This document shows, in pieces, positions 22,137-33,200 of a stretch of 59,940 bases of DNA. The translations under genes were made by a program, and so were the position numbers. Where the stretch lies: positions 1 to 59,940 of IMG/VR virus record IMGVR_UViG_3300032289_000580, one strand, 5' to 3'. The notes under the pieces are model-generated. The model was not told where the DNA came from. It was given only the letters and a program-made list of their open reading frames with translations, and ran no database searches. Within the stretch, counting starts at the first letter, position 1. Each line of letters opens with the position of its first letter. The stretch comes from a virus.

Positions 22137-24431
22137 TTATCCTTCTAGGGCGTCAAGTCTTAATTTCATAGATTTTATGCTTGCATCTTGCTCTTGAATA
22201 AGCTGCAATAAAAATACAGGCAATATTTCATAAGCAAAATAATCAGGAATTCCATCTGAGTCATATTGAATTAGCTCGTCAAGTCCTAAATCTTGTGCTT
22301 CTTCAGCAATAAATCCGTATTGTTGAACTCCAGAATCATCATTTTTATATTTAAATTTTTTAATTGGCAAGCTTAAAAGCGATTGAGAATCAATTGAATA
22401 ATTTTCTATTGCTTCTTTGCGTCTACGAGTTGATGAAGCATATCCATAAAGCCCACTTGTGCTGACACGCATGGCACGAGTTGTTCCTCCCATATCGTTA
22501 TTGTAAGTTTGAGCAACACGCACATTTCCACTTGAAGATAAAAATTCAAATAGTGAGCCAGTTACTCCAAATGTAGCAGATGCGCTTGCCCTAACAGAAC
22601 CTGTAATTTCTGTAGGTGCTTCTAAATAAATTATGCTTCCAAGAACATCAACAACTCCAGTTAGTATGTCTGTCTGTAAATAAATAACCTTATCTGCAGA
22701 AATTTTTCCTCCAGATATAGTTAATGTGTTGTTTGCATAAGCTCCTGCAGTACCATTAGTTGTAAGTGATCCAGATATATTTGCACCAGTTGCTGAAAGA
22801 ATTCCTCCAGAAGTAACTCCAAAATTACCACTCGTTGTTGTAATTGCGCCAGTTGAAGCAATATCTAATGCGGTTGTATCTAATGCACTTGCAGTAATTG
22901 TTCCAGATATTTCTGCACCTGTTGCAATTAATTTACCAGCAGCAGTCACTTCAAATCCACCTGAATTTAAAATTCTTCCTGTGTCAAAAATTGTAAGGTT
23001 GGTTGTAGTAATTGTTCCATTGCTATTTAATGTTAAATTACCTGAAGACAATGTTGATGTTCCAATGGTCCATCCAGAAATTGTGCTTGAAGCCAATCCC
23101 AAAGTAAATCTTCCAGACGCTGTTGATCCACCATTTGCACTATGATAAATACCAAGAGTTGGGCTAACTATTACCGCATTACTAGATGAAGATCCTGCTC
23201 TAATTACTCCGCTACTATCTATTTTAAATGTGCCGCCAGAATTTTGTATACCGTCTGCTGCAATTGTAATTCCACCAATTGTTCCTCCAGATGCAGTTAT
23301 TGTTCCGCTAAATGATCCTGTTGCGGCAGACAAAGATCCTGCAAAAGTTCCTGTTGCGGCAGATAAAGCTCCACTAAATGTTCCATCTCCTACTACTGTA
23401 AGCTTATCTCCGTTATAACTTAAAATTGGATTTGAAACTCCACCAGTACCATAAATAATAAATGGATCACCTGTTCCAGACAATTTAATATGTTTTCCAG
23501 ATGTGCTTCCAACTGTTATTGTTGAGCCAGATGATAATGTGCCTGTAGCAATTTTATCTGCATTTATTGTAACTATATCTCCGCTGGTTACCTGACCAAT
23601 TCTTACTGGATTTCCGCTTGCCGAAACTGCTGTTGATGTATCAGTACCATTTGTGGTTGCAATTTTTACATAATAATCTACGCCATATGTTAAAGCAGTT
23701 CCATTTACAACCGTCCCAACACCAATATTTAAAGTATTTTGTCCGTTAGCAAAATTTAATACATCTACTTGATTAGATGATGATGGGGTAAATCCAGCAG
23801 AAGTGCCAACATAAACTTTTGCAGCATTAAAACCAAATGGCTGATCTGCTCCAGTTGAAGTTTTACCGTTCCATGATAATTGAATTGCTCCAAGAACAGA
23901 TGAGACTGTTGGGGTAGATGGAGTTACTGAGGATTCAGCAGCTGGTGCAGCAGAAGTTACAGTGACTGTTCTTGCTGTACTGTATAAAGACTCTGATCCA
24001 TTTACTGTTAATATTTTTAATTGAACTATATATGTTCCAGCAACTGCTGCAAATGTTTGTGTGCCAGCCTGTTTAAAAAATCCAGCAGGTTTTGTGCCAT
24101 CCCCAAATGTTGTTCCAGATATATGAACATTTACTCTATCAAAATTAGATGCTGCTGCGGCTAAGGCATTATTTCCATCCCATGTTACCTTAATAAATCC
24201 TGCTCCACCAACAACATCTCCAGCTGCTAAATTAGGCTCTGATGGAATTGTTGCATATTCACTAACAAATGTTTTTACAGAGCTCCATGCTCCTAATGTT
24301 CCATTTTTATTTTTCCATCTAAATTGAAGTGGATATGCGGTACCTAAATCTAAATCTGTAATAGTAACTAGAAAATAATTTCCATCATCTTTAGACTCTG
24401 ATGTATCTTTTAATAGGTCTTCATATGCCAT
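22137..24431 (-). CDS. Tail fibre with FN3-like domains and S74 chaperone tail
   Basis: The 764-residue protein starts with two or three fibronectin-III-like domains (residues about 1-270). A long repetitive Gly/Thr/Ser region follows (ATGTFAGSLSAATGSFSGTI type, about 330-640), suggesting a trimeric beta-helix shaft. The C-terminal about 95 residues form a Peptidase_S74 intramolecular chaperone: STRRRKEAIENYS, KKFKYKNDD, YGFIAEEAQDLGLDEL, and final leucine-rich helices. Such chaperones guide trimer folding and usually cut themselves off at a conserved Ser just before RxxKEAI. It is probably a receptor-binding tail spike or side fibre. Confidence 0.85.
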   Translation of the reverse strand: MAYEDLLKDTSESKDDGNYFLVTITDLDLGTAYPLQFRWKNKNGTLGAWSSVKTFVSEYATIPSEPNLAAGDVVGGAGFIKVTWDGNNALAAAASNFDRVNVHISGTTFGDGTKPAGFFKQAGTQTFAAVAGTYIVQLKILTVNGSESLYSTARTVTVTSAAPAAESSVTPSTPTVSSVLGAIQLSWNGKTSTGADQPFGFNAAKVYVGTSAGFTPSSSNQVDVLNFANGQNTLNIGVGTVVNGTALTYGVDYYVKIATTNGTDTSTAVSASGNPVRIGQVTSGDIVTINADKIATGTLSSGSTITVGSTSGKHIKLSGTGDPFIIYGTGGVSNPILSYNGDKLTVVGDGTFSGALSAATGTFAGSLSAATGSFSGTITASGGTIGGITIAADGIQNSGGTFKIDSSGVIRAGSSSSNAVIVSPTLGIYHSANGGSTASGRFTLGLASSTISGWTIGTSTLSSGNLTLNSNGTITTTNLTIFDTGRILNSGGFEVTAAGKLIATGAEISGTITASALDTTALDIASTGAITTTSGNFGVTSGGILSATGANISGSLTTNGTAGAYANNTLTISGGKISADKVIYLQTDILTGVVDVLGSIIYLEAPTEITGSVRASASATFGVTGSLFEFLSSSGNVRVAQTYNNDMGGTTRAMRVSTSGLYGYASSTRRRKEAIENYSIDSQSLLSLPIKKFKYKNDDSGVQQYGFIAEEAQDLGLDELIQYDSDGIPDYFAYEILPVFLLQLIQEQDASIKSMKLRLDALEG

Positions 24432-24432
24432 A

Positions 24433-25587
24433 TTAGAAATCCAAATCTAAAATGTATTCTACGTCTATTGGTCTTCCCTTTATTTTTGTTAATGGAGTAG
24501 CCAATGTTGATCTGCTAATAATTCCAAATGTTGGGTCAAACGTATCTTCATCATTTATTCTTAATCCGTCCGCTCCAATTGATGTTACATTTCCAGATGT
24601 TGGTGTAATTATAATACCAATTTTATTAATATTTGTTTTATCTGGTGAATTAACTGCTCCTGCAAATACCGTACTCATTAAAATATCTGGAACAATTTTA
24701 TATCCAAGTCCTGTTTGTGGAGTAATTGTAATTTCATAATATTTTGTAGCTTCGCTATAAAATCTAATTTTAATACTTAATACGTCTGCTTCTGGCTTAT
24801 CATATGCAAATGTAATTGAATCATTAACACTATATCCTGAAAAATCAATTGGGTTAATATTTTGTGTATACTCCATAGCAGAAGTACCATTAGATTCTAA
24901 AACAATTACATTGTCTCCAATTTTTTGTCCAGTTGTTGAAACTGGTGGATGATCTCCATTTGAATCAGTCCAATCAAATGCATCATTAAAATCTGCAAGG
25001 TACTTGCTATCAAAGTTATTTACTGAACTTCTTGCCGATGGATATAAACCAATTTCTGAAATAATACCAGAAACATCCTGTGGAATTGTTGTTTTATATA
25101 CAACTGAATATGTTGTTGTTGCACCAGATGTTTGAATATCTGTACTTGCCAATTGAATAGGCAGTCTATAAAACTCAAATCCTAGTCTTGTATCTCCGTC
25201 TGTAGCTTTTTTAAATGCCCGTCCCGATGTTGATCCAGAAACTGCAGTTCCAGTTGCTGCATTTGTTACCGTAAATTGAGTTGTAGTAGCAGAAGCAACT
25301 GTTACATTTGTTAAATTAAATGCAGACGTTGAAAGACCATAAATGCTTACAGTATTTCCAGCAGTAAAATAATTATTTGCTGTATATGTAACCGTGCCTG
25401 CTGCTGCAGAAGCTGCAGTTACAAGGGCTTCCTTGCGATCTACGCCAAAAGCTAAATCTTTATTAGCATTAGCAATGTTGCCTGCAATAAAATTAGTTAA
25501 AAATCTTTTGCCAAACTTGGTTACAACATTGGATGAACGGCATATTTCTTTGCCATCCTGATAGAATATATAAGTTCCTTTAATCAT
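24433..25587 (-). CDS. Tail-tip structural protein
   Basis: The 384-residue protein begins MIKGTYIFYQDGKEICRSSN and is a beta-rich Ser/Thr/Ala protein. Its N-terminal VVTKFGKRFLTNF motif recalls T4 gp5.4/gp12-neighbour tail-fibre connector regions. A jelly-roll-like domain spans about residues 200-330. It is coupled by ATGA to the upstream gene and lies beside the S74 fibre, so a baseplate-to-fibre role is likely. The specific family is not recognised. Confidence 0.65.
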   Translation of the reverse strand: MIKGTYIFYQDGKEICRSSNVVTKFGKRFLTNFIAGNIANANKDLAFGVDRKEALVTAASAAAGTVTYTANNYFTAGNTVSIYGLSTSAFNLTNVTVASATTTQFTVTNAATGTAVSGSTSGRAFKKATDGDTRLGFEFYRLPIQLASTDIQTSGATTTYSVVYKTTIPQDVSGIISEIGLYPSARSSVNNFDSKYLADFNDAFDWTDSNGDHPPVSTTGQKIGDNVIVLESNGTSAMEYTQNINPIDFSGYSVNDSITFAYDKPEADVLSIKIRFYSEATKYYEITITPQTGLGYKIVPDILMSTVFAGAVNSPDKTNINKIGIIITPTSGNVTSIGADGLRINDEDTFDPTFGIISRSTLATPLTKIKGRPIDVEYILDLDF

Positions 25588-26009
25588 AGTTTTTCGGAAG
25601 GATTATAAATCCTTGCGTCTACCCCCTCAATGTTTGCTTTATCTTTACTTGTGTTTGTTATTTTAATAACAAGCTTTGCTTTTTCTACTTTAGTTACTGG
25701 ATCATAATATTTTGTTGAACTAACTAATTCAATATCTGTTAAATTAGGAACATCTGGTAATTCAATAGGTACAATTTCTGTTTTGTTGCCTGCCGCATCA
25801 TTTATTGTTTCAGACTGTGTTGCTGCAAAAGCGCTTGCAAATGGGGATCCTGGACTAAATTTAGTATACTGTATCTTACCGCCATCTTTAACTAAAAATT
25901 GTGATGGGTCATAAAAAGATATAAATTCATCATTTGTAGTTACAACAATTGGTGCTCCACGAACAATGGCCGCTTTGGAAACTCTAGACAAATTATCTTT
26001 TTTGCTCAT
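25584..26009 (-). CDS. Small tail-tip protein, leaderless
   Basis: The 141-residue protein has a helical-basic start (MSKKDNLSRVSKAAIVRGAP) and a strand-rich body; the C-terminal VDARIYNPSEKL is polar. It is preceded by TGGTATAAT ending exactly 6 bases before ATG, without a Shine-Dalgarno site, so its mRNA is probably leaderless and begins the last tail sub-operon. The function is unknown. Confidence 0.65.
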   Translation of the reverse strand: MSKKDNLSRVSKAAIVRGAPIVVTTNDEFISFYDPSQFLVKDGGKIQYTKFSPGSPFASAFAATQSETINDAAGNKTEIVPIELPDVPNLTDIELVSSTKYYDPVTKVEKAKLVIKITNTSKDKANIEGVDARIYNPSEKL

Positions 26010-26015
26010 TTTTTT

Positions 26016-26024
26016 ATTATACCA
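26016..26024 (-). promoter_or_regulatory. Extended -10 TGGTATAAT placed for leaderless transcription
   Basis: TGGTATAAT ends 6 bases (all A on the minus strand) before the ATG at 26009. Initiation should coincide with the start codon. No ribosome binding site is visible between them. Confidence 0.62.
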
Positions 26025-26033
26025 TTTGGTCGA

Positions 26034-27764
26034 CTATAAAGTTCGGCAAGTGATAGAGGTCTCCAATCCTGCATTATATCTATGCGTAACGCTAGTTACA
26101 ATTAATTTTTCTGTTCCAGCAAAACCCTGATACAAATATTTTATAGTGATTAAATCTCCTACTGATATAAAAGGATTTCCAAACACATCCATAGATACCA
26201 CCTTGCCTCTATTTACAACAGTATTTTTAATCCAGTCCGCTAATGACTTAACATCAATTAAATTTTGAAGCCACATTGATTGAAATTGAATTGGTTCTTT
26301 AGATGTATAATCAGATACTTCTTCTGTTGTATATTCTAGATCTCCAGACATTCCTAGCGTATTTCCAAAAATATAAAAGTATGAACTTTCATTATCTGAT
26401 AAGGGGATTGTTGTAGAGGTATTATTTAATAGGTATGCTTCTGCTGAAAAATTAGATATTTTTGATGCCAATATTTTAGCGTATGGGTTTCCGCCAGTTG
26501 TCCACTTTACTGGGAATGTTGGTCTACTGTCAAACTTAACTTTAGCCGTTGTAATTTCTCTAACAACCGTTCCAAATTCATCAACCATAGTTTTCTTTTT
26601 ATCATACTCATCGCCTTCAAGTGAGGCGTTGTATAAAGTTTCTCCAAATGCTACATCTACGACATCATTAGAAAATTGTCCTTCGTAAAAATTGGTTTTA
26701 TAAGCAGCATCATTATATCTTGCTGTATCTATATCTGTTCCATAAACATAATCAAATGCTGCTGTTCCTCTTGTAGCCATTAGAGCAACACGTTTTGTTG
26801 GATGAATAATTTCATCTAATCCCGTACCAGTAGTGCTATCTGTTGCCATTATTTTAAACCCATTAACATATGCAATTATTTCTACATTTAAATTCTTTAC
26901 TTTAACCTTAACATCAATTGAATATGAGGTTGCTCCATATACTCCGCCAAATGTGCTAGTTGTGCTTTTTTGAGAATCTGCTAAAACTTTTATTTTTGTG
27001 CCATTAGTTTTAATTATTCTAATTGATTTTCTATCCTGTGAAGCAGATAAGCTGGTTGATTCTACTACAACAAAATAGCCAGAGGTTGCTTCCTGATTAA
27101 CAAAAAATCCTAGACCTGCACCTGGAGTTGAATCTTTAATTGATTCCATAAATACAGTTGTTCCAAAAGAAAAATAAGACTCTGCATTATTTTTCATGGC
27201 TTGATCTACAGAATAAGTTCCAGTCAAAAATGTTGTTGTTTGTGCTGGAAGAGTAATTGCTTCAAATTCTCTACTTGATACGGCAAACTGATCTTTTACT
27301 TTTGTATTATTTGTTATTGTTAAGTATGACTTGCCCTGACCAATATTTTTAGGGTCCAGTGTTGTTCCTATAACCTTACCATTAAATGTGCTAGATGCCA
27401 ATTCAATTTGTGTAGATAAAAGATTGCCATAAGTTGTATTTCTTTTTGCTTGAACTGTAAACAAATACCTTCTTTCAGCAGTTAGTCCACCCAATGTAAA
27501 TAACAATCCGTCTGAACTGTTTGCAATTGCTTGTGTGGATATTATTGGTGCACCGTCATTTGATCCATTATCTAGCAATTTTTGTGCAGTTATTTCAACG
27601 CTTGTTGGCTCAACGCTTGTTTCAAGTTTCGAAAATGATATTTCTACTTCTGTAGGGCCCGTTTGATTTACAACTAGACTTGATATTAGTAAAGACGTTG
27701 ATGAGCCAACAGGTAAACTTGAGGTTTCTTTATATTGATAATCTACATCATATGCGCCTGGCAT
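26034..27764 (-). CDS. Minor tail / baseplate protein
   Basis: The 576-residue protein contains an FN3-like N-terminal domain (about 25-125), a lectin-like jelly roll with LGFFVNQEATSGYFVVVES (about 190-320), and a C-terminal GDLEYTTEEVS, VSMDVFGNPFISVGDLITIKY domain typical of siphovirus tail-tip hub proteins. It overlaps the larger tail-tip gene by one base. It is probably a part of the tail tip that carries fibres. Confidence 0.72.
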   Translation of the reverse strand: MPGAYDVDYQYKETSSLPVGSSTSLLISSLVVNQTGPTEVEISFSKLETSVEPTSVEITAQKLLDNGSNDGAPIISTQAIANSSDGLLFTLGGLTAERRYLFTVQAKRNTTYGNLLSTQIELASSTFNGKVIGTTLDPKNIGQGKSYLTITNNTKVKDQFAVSSREFEAITLPAQTTTFLTGTYSVDQAMKNNAESYFSFGTTVFMESIKDSTPGAGLGFFVNQEATSGYFVVVESTSLSASQDRKSIRIIKTNGTKIKVLADSQKSTTSTFGGVYGATSYSIDVKVKVKNLNVEIIAYVNGFKIMATDSTTGTGLDEIIHPTKRVALMATRGTAAFDYVYGTDIDTARYNDAAYKTNFYEGQFSNDVVDVAFGETLYNASLEGDEYDKKKTMVDEFGTVVREITTAKVKFDSRPTFPVKWTTGGNPYAKILASKISNFSAEAYLLNNTSTTIPLSDNESSYFYIFGNTLGMSGDLEYTTEEVSDYTSKEPIQFQSMWLQNLIDVKSLADWIKNTVVNRGKVVSMDVFGNPFISVGDLITIKYLYQGFAGTEKLIVTSVTHRYNAGLETSITCRTL

Positions 27765-29800
27765 TATTTCTTACCTCCAGTTGTCCATGTTATAGTTCTT
27801 CCTGTCCATTGACTTAAAGCGTCTGTTGCAGTTGCGCTATGAAATGCTGCAGTTGTTCCAAGCGCTGCTCTTGATTTTACACGAACTCTATTCGTTGGCT
27901 TAAAGTATGCGCTTTCTGGTCTTGTGGGATCTTGAAATCCTGGTTTTGATAAATATCTATATTTACTTACATCTGATTGTGATTCTATCCATACAGGAAT
28001 CCATGTGGGAGTTGAGCTTGAATCATTTTTATCAACATACTGATATTGCAATGCGTCAAATTCAAATATTTCTGAATCAATTAATAGGTAGCCATTAAAA
28101 TTAAATATAGATTGATATTGGCTATAGTTGTCAATTGTTTTTGTTTCAATTTGAAGTCCTGGATATGTGGTTGCATTAGTTAGATTATTTAAATCTGCAA
28201 CACTGGTTGCAGCTTGAATTGGATACTTAAGTCCACCCGCCGAAAGAAATGTTGTTGGTGATTCCCAAAGTGGTCCAGAGCTTTGAACATAATTAGATTT
28301 GAGAGGGGTTTTCCAAATAATCTTTACTTGGTTTCCAGAGGCAATTTCATCTTGACTAAAAGAAATTATATTTGGCAATGCTGATCCTTCTGCTTCGTTA
28401 TAGAATGACCATGTAGAAGATCTTGTTGAGTCATAAATGTAATCTCTGCTATAAAATTGCAAGATACCTTCATCATCAAAGAATGCATTCATTTGAATGT
28501 CTCTGCACAATATTTGTATTGCTTCCCAAACTGTTTGATTGTCTTCTGTCCACCAATAATTTACAATTGGTACGGACGTATCTGGTGATTTTAAGTTAAA
28601 ATTGTAATCAACAAAACCAATTGAATCTAGCAGCCTTCTTATAATTGCTGTTACTGGGAAGTCTTCACATAATATATCTGGGCAAAGCGTTTCCATTAAA
28701 TACTTTGCTCCATCTAAAGCAACTACCCTAACGTCTCCATATTCTGAAATAGACCAGTTATCAACATAATAAACTCCTTGATCAACCTTATCATATTTAT
28801 CAGATCCAGAAGTTATTGTGCCATTTAAATGAAACACTTTAATGTAAGGCTTCAATTCTGCATACTTAAACATGTATGTTTTATCTGTATCAAATGATGC
28901 GGACAGTCTATTATATGGAAGTGTCTGCAAGGCTGTTTGGTTATACTTAGATAGATTTAAATCTATGTTATTTGCTGTAACTGTTCCAACTGGCAAGATG
29001 TCTGATGGGTTAGATGAAGACTCTTTATTAATGTCTAATGAGACTATATCTGAAGATATGTCCTTTATCCATCTAGCTGATACTTCAATGATTGCTATTA
29101 CTTTTCCGCTTCCTGGATTTGCTGCCTGAACTCTAATTGACTTAATAGATTGTGGAGAGGCATATGTAATTGGCTCTGTTGGTGCCGTTGCACTCCATGA
29201 AGATCCTGAATAATACAATGTTACAAGGCCGCTTGCTGGGGTGCTTGTTGGCCCAATAACCTGTGTACTGTTGTCGGACTTTGTAACTGTAATTGTATAA
29301 GTTGTTGGTAGTTGATTATATTTATCAAATTTAACTATGATCTTGTTTGCTACAGCATTTTTATTTCCAGTAACTGGATTTGATGCTTGCCTATATGTTA
29401 CCGTTAAATCTGCTGCCGAATTTTTTGGTGCTACCCAATATTTATAAGTAGTTGTAATTCCAGGATAATACATTCTAGGCTCAGTATTAGGATATTGTAA
29501 AGTTCTAAAGGCGGAAAAAGGTGTTGTGTCACTTGGAAGAGCAATAAAATATTTAATACCTGGACCTGAAGGTCTAAATGGCTTTATTACAGAATCAACT
29601 GGAAAAAGCTTTTTAAATGGATTTAATCTAATAGTTGTTCCAGCAGCAGATGTAACTCCAGAAATATAATTTGCATCTGTTGCAGTTGTACTTGCAGTAA
29701 TACCATCAATCATAGAATTCATATTATACTCAATAGTACATCCTACATCAGTTCTTACTGTTGTATTATTGTAAAATACATTTTCAAGATTTGTGGGCAA
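27764..29800 (-). CDS. Large minor tail protein (tail-tip hub candidate)
   Basis: The 678-residue protein starts at a TTG (MPTNLENVFYNN) with GAGG 8 bases upstream. It shows a central FN3-like region, then SLDINKESSSNPSDILPVG and NIDLNLSKYNQ, followed by a hub-like section (WEAIQILCRDIQMNAFFDDEG) that resembles tail-associated proteins holding the host-contact apparatus. It follows the distal tail gene. Position after tape measure and distal tail supports the assignment; fold prediction would be decisive. Confidence 0.75.
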   Translation of the reverse strand: MPTNLENVFYNNTTVRTDVGCTIEYNMNSMIDGITASTTATDANYISGVTSAAGTTIRLNPFKKLFPVDSVIKPFRPSGPGIKYFIALPSDTTPFSAFRTLQYPNTEPRMYYPGITTTYKYWVAPKNSAADLTVTYRQASNPVTGNKNAVANKIIVKFDKYNQLPTTYTITVTKSDNSTQVIGPTSTPASGLVTLYYSGSSWSATAPTEPITYASPQSIKSIRVQAANPGSGKVIAIIEVSARWIKDISSDIVSLDINKESSSNPSDILPVGTVTANNIDLNLSKYNQTALQTLPYNRLSASFDTDKTYMFKYAELKPYIKVFHLNGTITSGSDKYDKVDQGVYYVDNWSISEYGDVRVVALDGAKYLMETLCPDILCEDFPVTAIIRRLLDSIGFVDYNFNLKSPDTSVPIVNYWWTEDNQTVWEAIQILCRDIQMNAFFDDEGILQFYSRDYIYDSTRSSTWSFYNEAEGSALPNIISFSQDEIASGNQVKIIWKTPLKSNYVQSSGPLWESPTTFLSAGGLKYPIQAATSVADLNNLTNATTYPGLQIETKTIDNYSQYQSIFNFNGYLLIDSEIFEFDALQYQYVDKNDSSSTPTWIPVWIESQSDVSKYRYLSKPGFQDPTRPESAYFKPTNRVRVKSRAALGTTAAFHSATATDALSQWTGRTITWTTGGKK

Positions 29801-29802
29801 GA

Positions 29803-30276
29803 TTAAACCTCTTCCATTGAAAGAGATATATTCCAGTGTGCTTGAATTCCACGTTTGACTAGATCAAATGAGCAATCTGTAAATGAAACTGTAAAAGTTT
29901 CATATCCAGAAGATACCTGGCTTGATCCATTTTTTGCATAATTAATGCGTATTTCAAACGTGCCTTGTCCAAGAGTGCTGTTATAAAATGTTCTTAGATC
30001 CTCAGCTCCCCAATATCCATCAACTGTTTCTGTTCTATATGATGGTACTAGATCCCATGAAACATTAAATGCTTCTTTATCTGCAACAAAAAACTTGCGT
30101 AAAGTTCCATTTGCCATTCTTCTTGATTGTTCGATTCTATTATGATTTATTGTAAATTGACCACGATTATGATCTGTTACTGTATTCCATTTTGTAGTTC
30201 CATCCCCGCCATTTGCGGTTGCATCTACTCCATAAATTTGTAGGAGGGCACCTTTAGGTAATGTTATTGCTGTCAT
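29803..30276 (-). CDS. Distal tail-like protein
   Basis: The 157-residue protein begins MTAITLPKGALLQIYGVDA and is strand-rich, with NVSWDLVPSYRTETVDGYWGAEDLRTFY and a final HWNISLSMEEV. It is the size of a tail-tube-like or distal tail protein, and it lies immediately after the tape measure, the usual site of the first tail-tip protein. The start overlaps the tape-measure stop. Confidence 0.7.
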   Translation of the reverse strand: MTAITLPKGALLQIYGVDATANGGDGTTKWNTVTDHNRGQFTINHNRIEQSRRMANGTLRKFFVADKEAFNVSWDLVPSYRTETVDGYWGAEDLRTFYNSTLGQGTFEIRINYAKNGSSQVSSGYETFTVSFTDCSFDLVKRGIQAHWNISLSMEEV

Positions 30277-33200
30277 TAGTAGTTTCTCCCCCTTCCAATT
30301 GTTGCTTCACGCAATTTCATCTTTCTTTCAATTGCATTTGCTACATCATCTGCAGACAAATCTGTTCCATTAAGTGTAACGTTAATATTATACAGGGAGT
30401 TTGAAGAAGTTGCCATACCCCCATTATTATATTTAACTTTTCCGCCCATTGAATATGCTGGAACATTATAAACTGGACCACCCATAGCCATTTTATTAAT
30501 TCTATCAAGCATCGGCATTCCTATTGCTTGTACAGATTTAGCATTGATTACATATTCACCATTTGAAAGCATTGCAGGAATTGAATCAGATGTTCCATTT
30601 CCCGCTCCACTTATATATCCGCCCATAGCCATCTTGGCTTTTTTGCCAACCTTATTAGATATAGAGTCAAAATCATAGACTTGCCCAACAGAATCTATCG
30701 CATAGGTTTTATTTTGAAAAGTAAATAACTTATAGTTAGAATTAGTGTTTGGATCTGTAAATTGTGATCTAGATAATTGCCCCTGCTTAGCTGCCTCTTT
30801 AAGTGTTTTTGCTTGTATCGATGGAGTATTACTACCAAATTTATTAGGGGAAGATGGACCAGACTTGCCTTTAAATACATTTACGGCATCAACAAAATTT
30901 TCTACTGCTGTGTCAAATTTATCGTTTGATTCTGCTTTTGCAAGGGCCGATATGCTTAAATTTTCAAACATGGACTGGTACTTATCTTTAGTTACTGTTA
31001 CGCTACCAGTTCCTGGAGAGCCTTGGTATGTTTTTGATCCAGTAATATATTGTTTTTCCATTGCTGTTGCTGCAGCAGAAAGGCCAGCATCTTTACTAGT
31101 CTTGGCATTATTAAATGCAACAGACAATGCCTTTTGTGCATCTGGATTAAACTTGCCGCCATACTTTGAAATAATTCCAATAATTTGAGATTCAAAGTCT
31201 TTTGCTGCTTGAGTGTCTTCTGTTGCTCTTGCTGCACCAGCTGCTGCACCAGATGCCGCTTTATCTTGAGCATCTTTTTGATTTTGAAGTCTTTCTATTT
31301 GGTCTTCTAGCTTTTTTCTTTCTGCATCAAACTTGTCATTGATTGATTTTCTTGCTAGTTCTCTTTCTCTATCTGATCTAAGCTTTTGTATATTAAGTTG
31401 CTCTTGAGCAGCTTGTGCCATATTGCCAGAAGCCAGAGCTTCCTGATATTTAATTTGAGCTTGCTTAATAGATACTTCAAAACTTTGTGATCGTTCTTGA
31501 AGTTCTAGTATTTCTAATCTCTTTTTTCTTTCTTCTTCTAATGCATCAATTAATTTTTGATTTTTCTTTATAGCATCATCGTAATAAGACTTATCTTGTT
31601 TTGCTGCTGCCTTTACTATATCGTTTAGTTTACCTTGATTTTTAACTCTTGCGGCAACTAATTTTCCTATTGCGGTTTCTGCTACAACTACAGTGGCTGC
31701 ATCCTTTACCTTTTGATATCCAGCAGCAACTGAAATTGCGGCATCCCCCGTCATTGCTCCTATGTCCATAACATCGCTTAACCCAGAAGCAACCAATTGA
31801 TACTTAGAGAATATACTTAATATAGATTCTGATTTTCCTAAAATAGCAGCCATTTCAAGATTCTGCATTTTATACGCTTCAAGGTTCTGGGAGTTAATTT
31901 TTGCTGTAGCGCCAGTAACTCCTTCAATTTTTTTAATTGTTTCTGCTAAAGCCTCTGTCTCTGTTTTAACTTTTCCATTTTCATCTTTAATGGTAGTAAG
32001 AGAATCTTTATATGAATTTAATCCATTAAGAACAGCATCCATTCCAACATTAAACTCTTCTGCATTAAATGCTTTTGATCCTTCAATAACTTTTCCAAGC
32101 TTTTCAACTTGGCTTGTTGCAGCGGTTGCCTTGTCTGTAATGTCTTTAAACCCAGATGATGTTATTGCTCCAAGTGCTTGCTTTGCTTTATTTGAAGCGG
32201 CAACTAAAGTGTATATAGTATTTGTAGCTTCTTCTACACTCATGCCCATTGCAACATATTGTGCCTTCATTGAAGTAGCTAATTCATTTACCTGAGTAGT
32301 GTCTGCATTATTAAATAAATCTACCGTTTCTTTTGCGCTAGTTTTAGCCTTTTCAATTCCTTCTTTTAACTGTTGAATTGTAAGAGTAAGTCCAGGAATT
32401 CCGCTCTTTGTAAATGAGTTATAAGAAGACTCAATCTTAGCCTTATTTAATTCAAGCTGGGTATTGATGTCTTTAATTCTGTCAGATATAGATGTGTATT
32501 GAATACCTACTTCTGCAAGCTGCTCTTTTGTCCCGCCAAACATTGCACGGTTAACTTTACCAGCATCTTCCGCATCTTTTCTAAATTTATTAATAAGCAT
32601 TACTGCTGCTGTAAGTCCGCCAATTACTGCACCAGGAATTGTTAGTCTTCCTAATATGCTTGCGACTTTAGCTACAGAAGGTATTAGGCTACCAAATCCC
32701 TTCATGGCTGTCATCATTGGAAGAATATTTGATGCCATCATAATTGCCATTCCAGCATTTCCACCGACGGCTTGACCTGCCATCATTCCGCCCATACCAA
32801 TTCCCATTTGTGCGCCAATTCCCATTGGTCTTCCAGACATTCCAGAAACAATTCCTTTACCATAAGGATTTTTTAATCCTGCAGTAAATGCTCCAACTGC
32901 TCCGCCATCTTGATATTCTTGAACCATACCTCCCATGTTATACTTTCCACTTTGTGCTGGAACTGGGATAGTTCTGCCGCCTTGAGATGTAACTGCCCCA
33001 CCCATGGTTGGAACCATGCCGCCAGCATTCATTTCAATATATCCGCCCTTATTCTTCATTCTAATCTTACCGACTGTTAAACCAGCTTTAATTAATCTAG
33101 CTAAGAATGGTTGAGGAGATCTTGCGTGTGCAAACAAGGATCCTTGAGTTCCTCTTAAAGTTCCTACTTTTATTTTCTTTCCACCAGTAGTAGTTAATGT

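Noticed and set aside
22127-22144. Terminator at the S74 fibre gene end
   Set aside because: AAGGATAA/TTATCCTT is a near-perfect palindrome at the stop codon, but no T-run follows and the hairpin is AT-rich.
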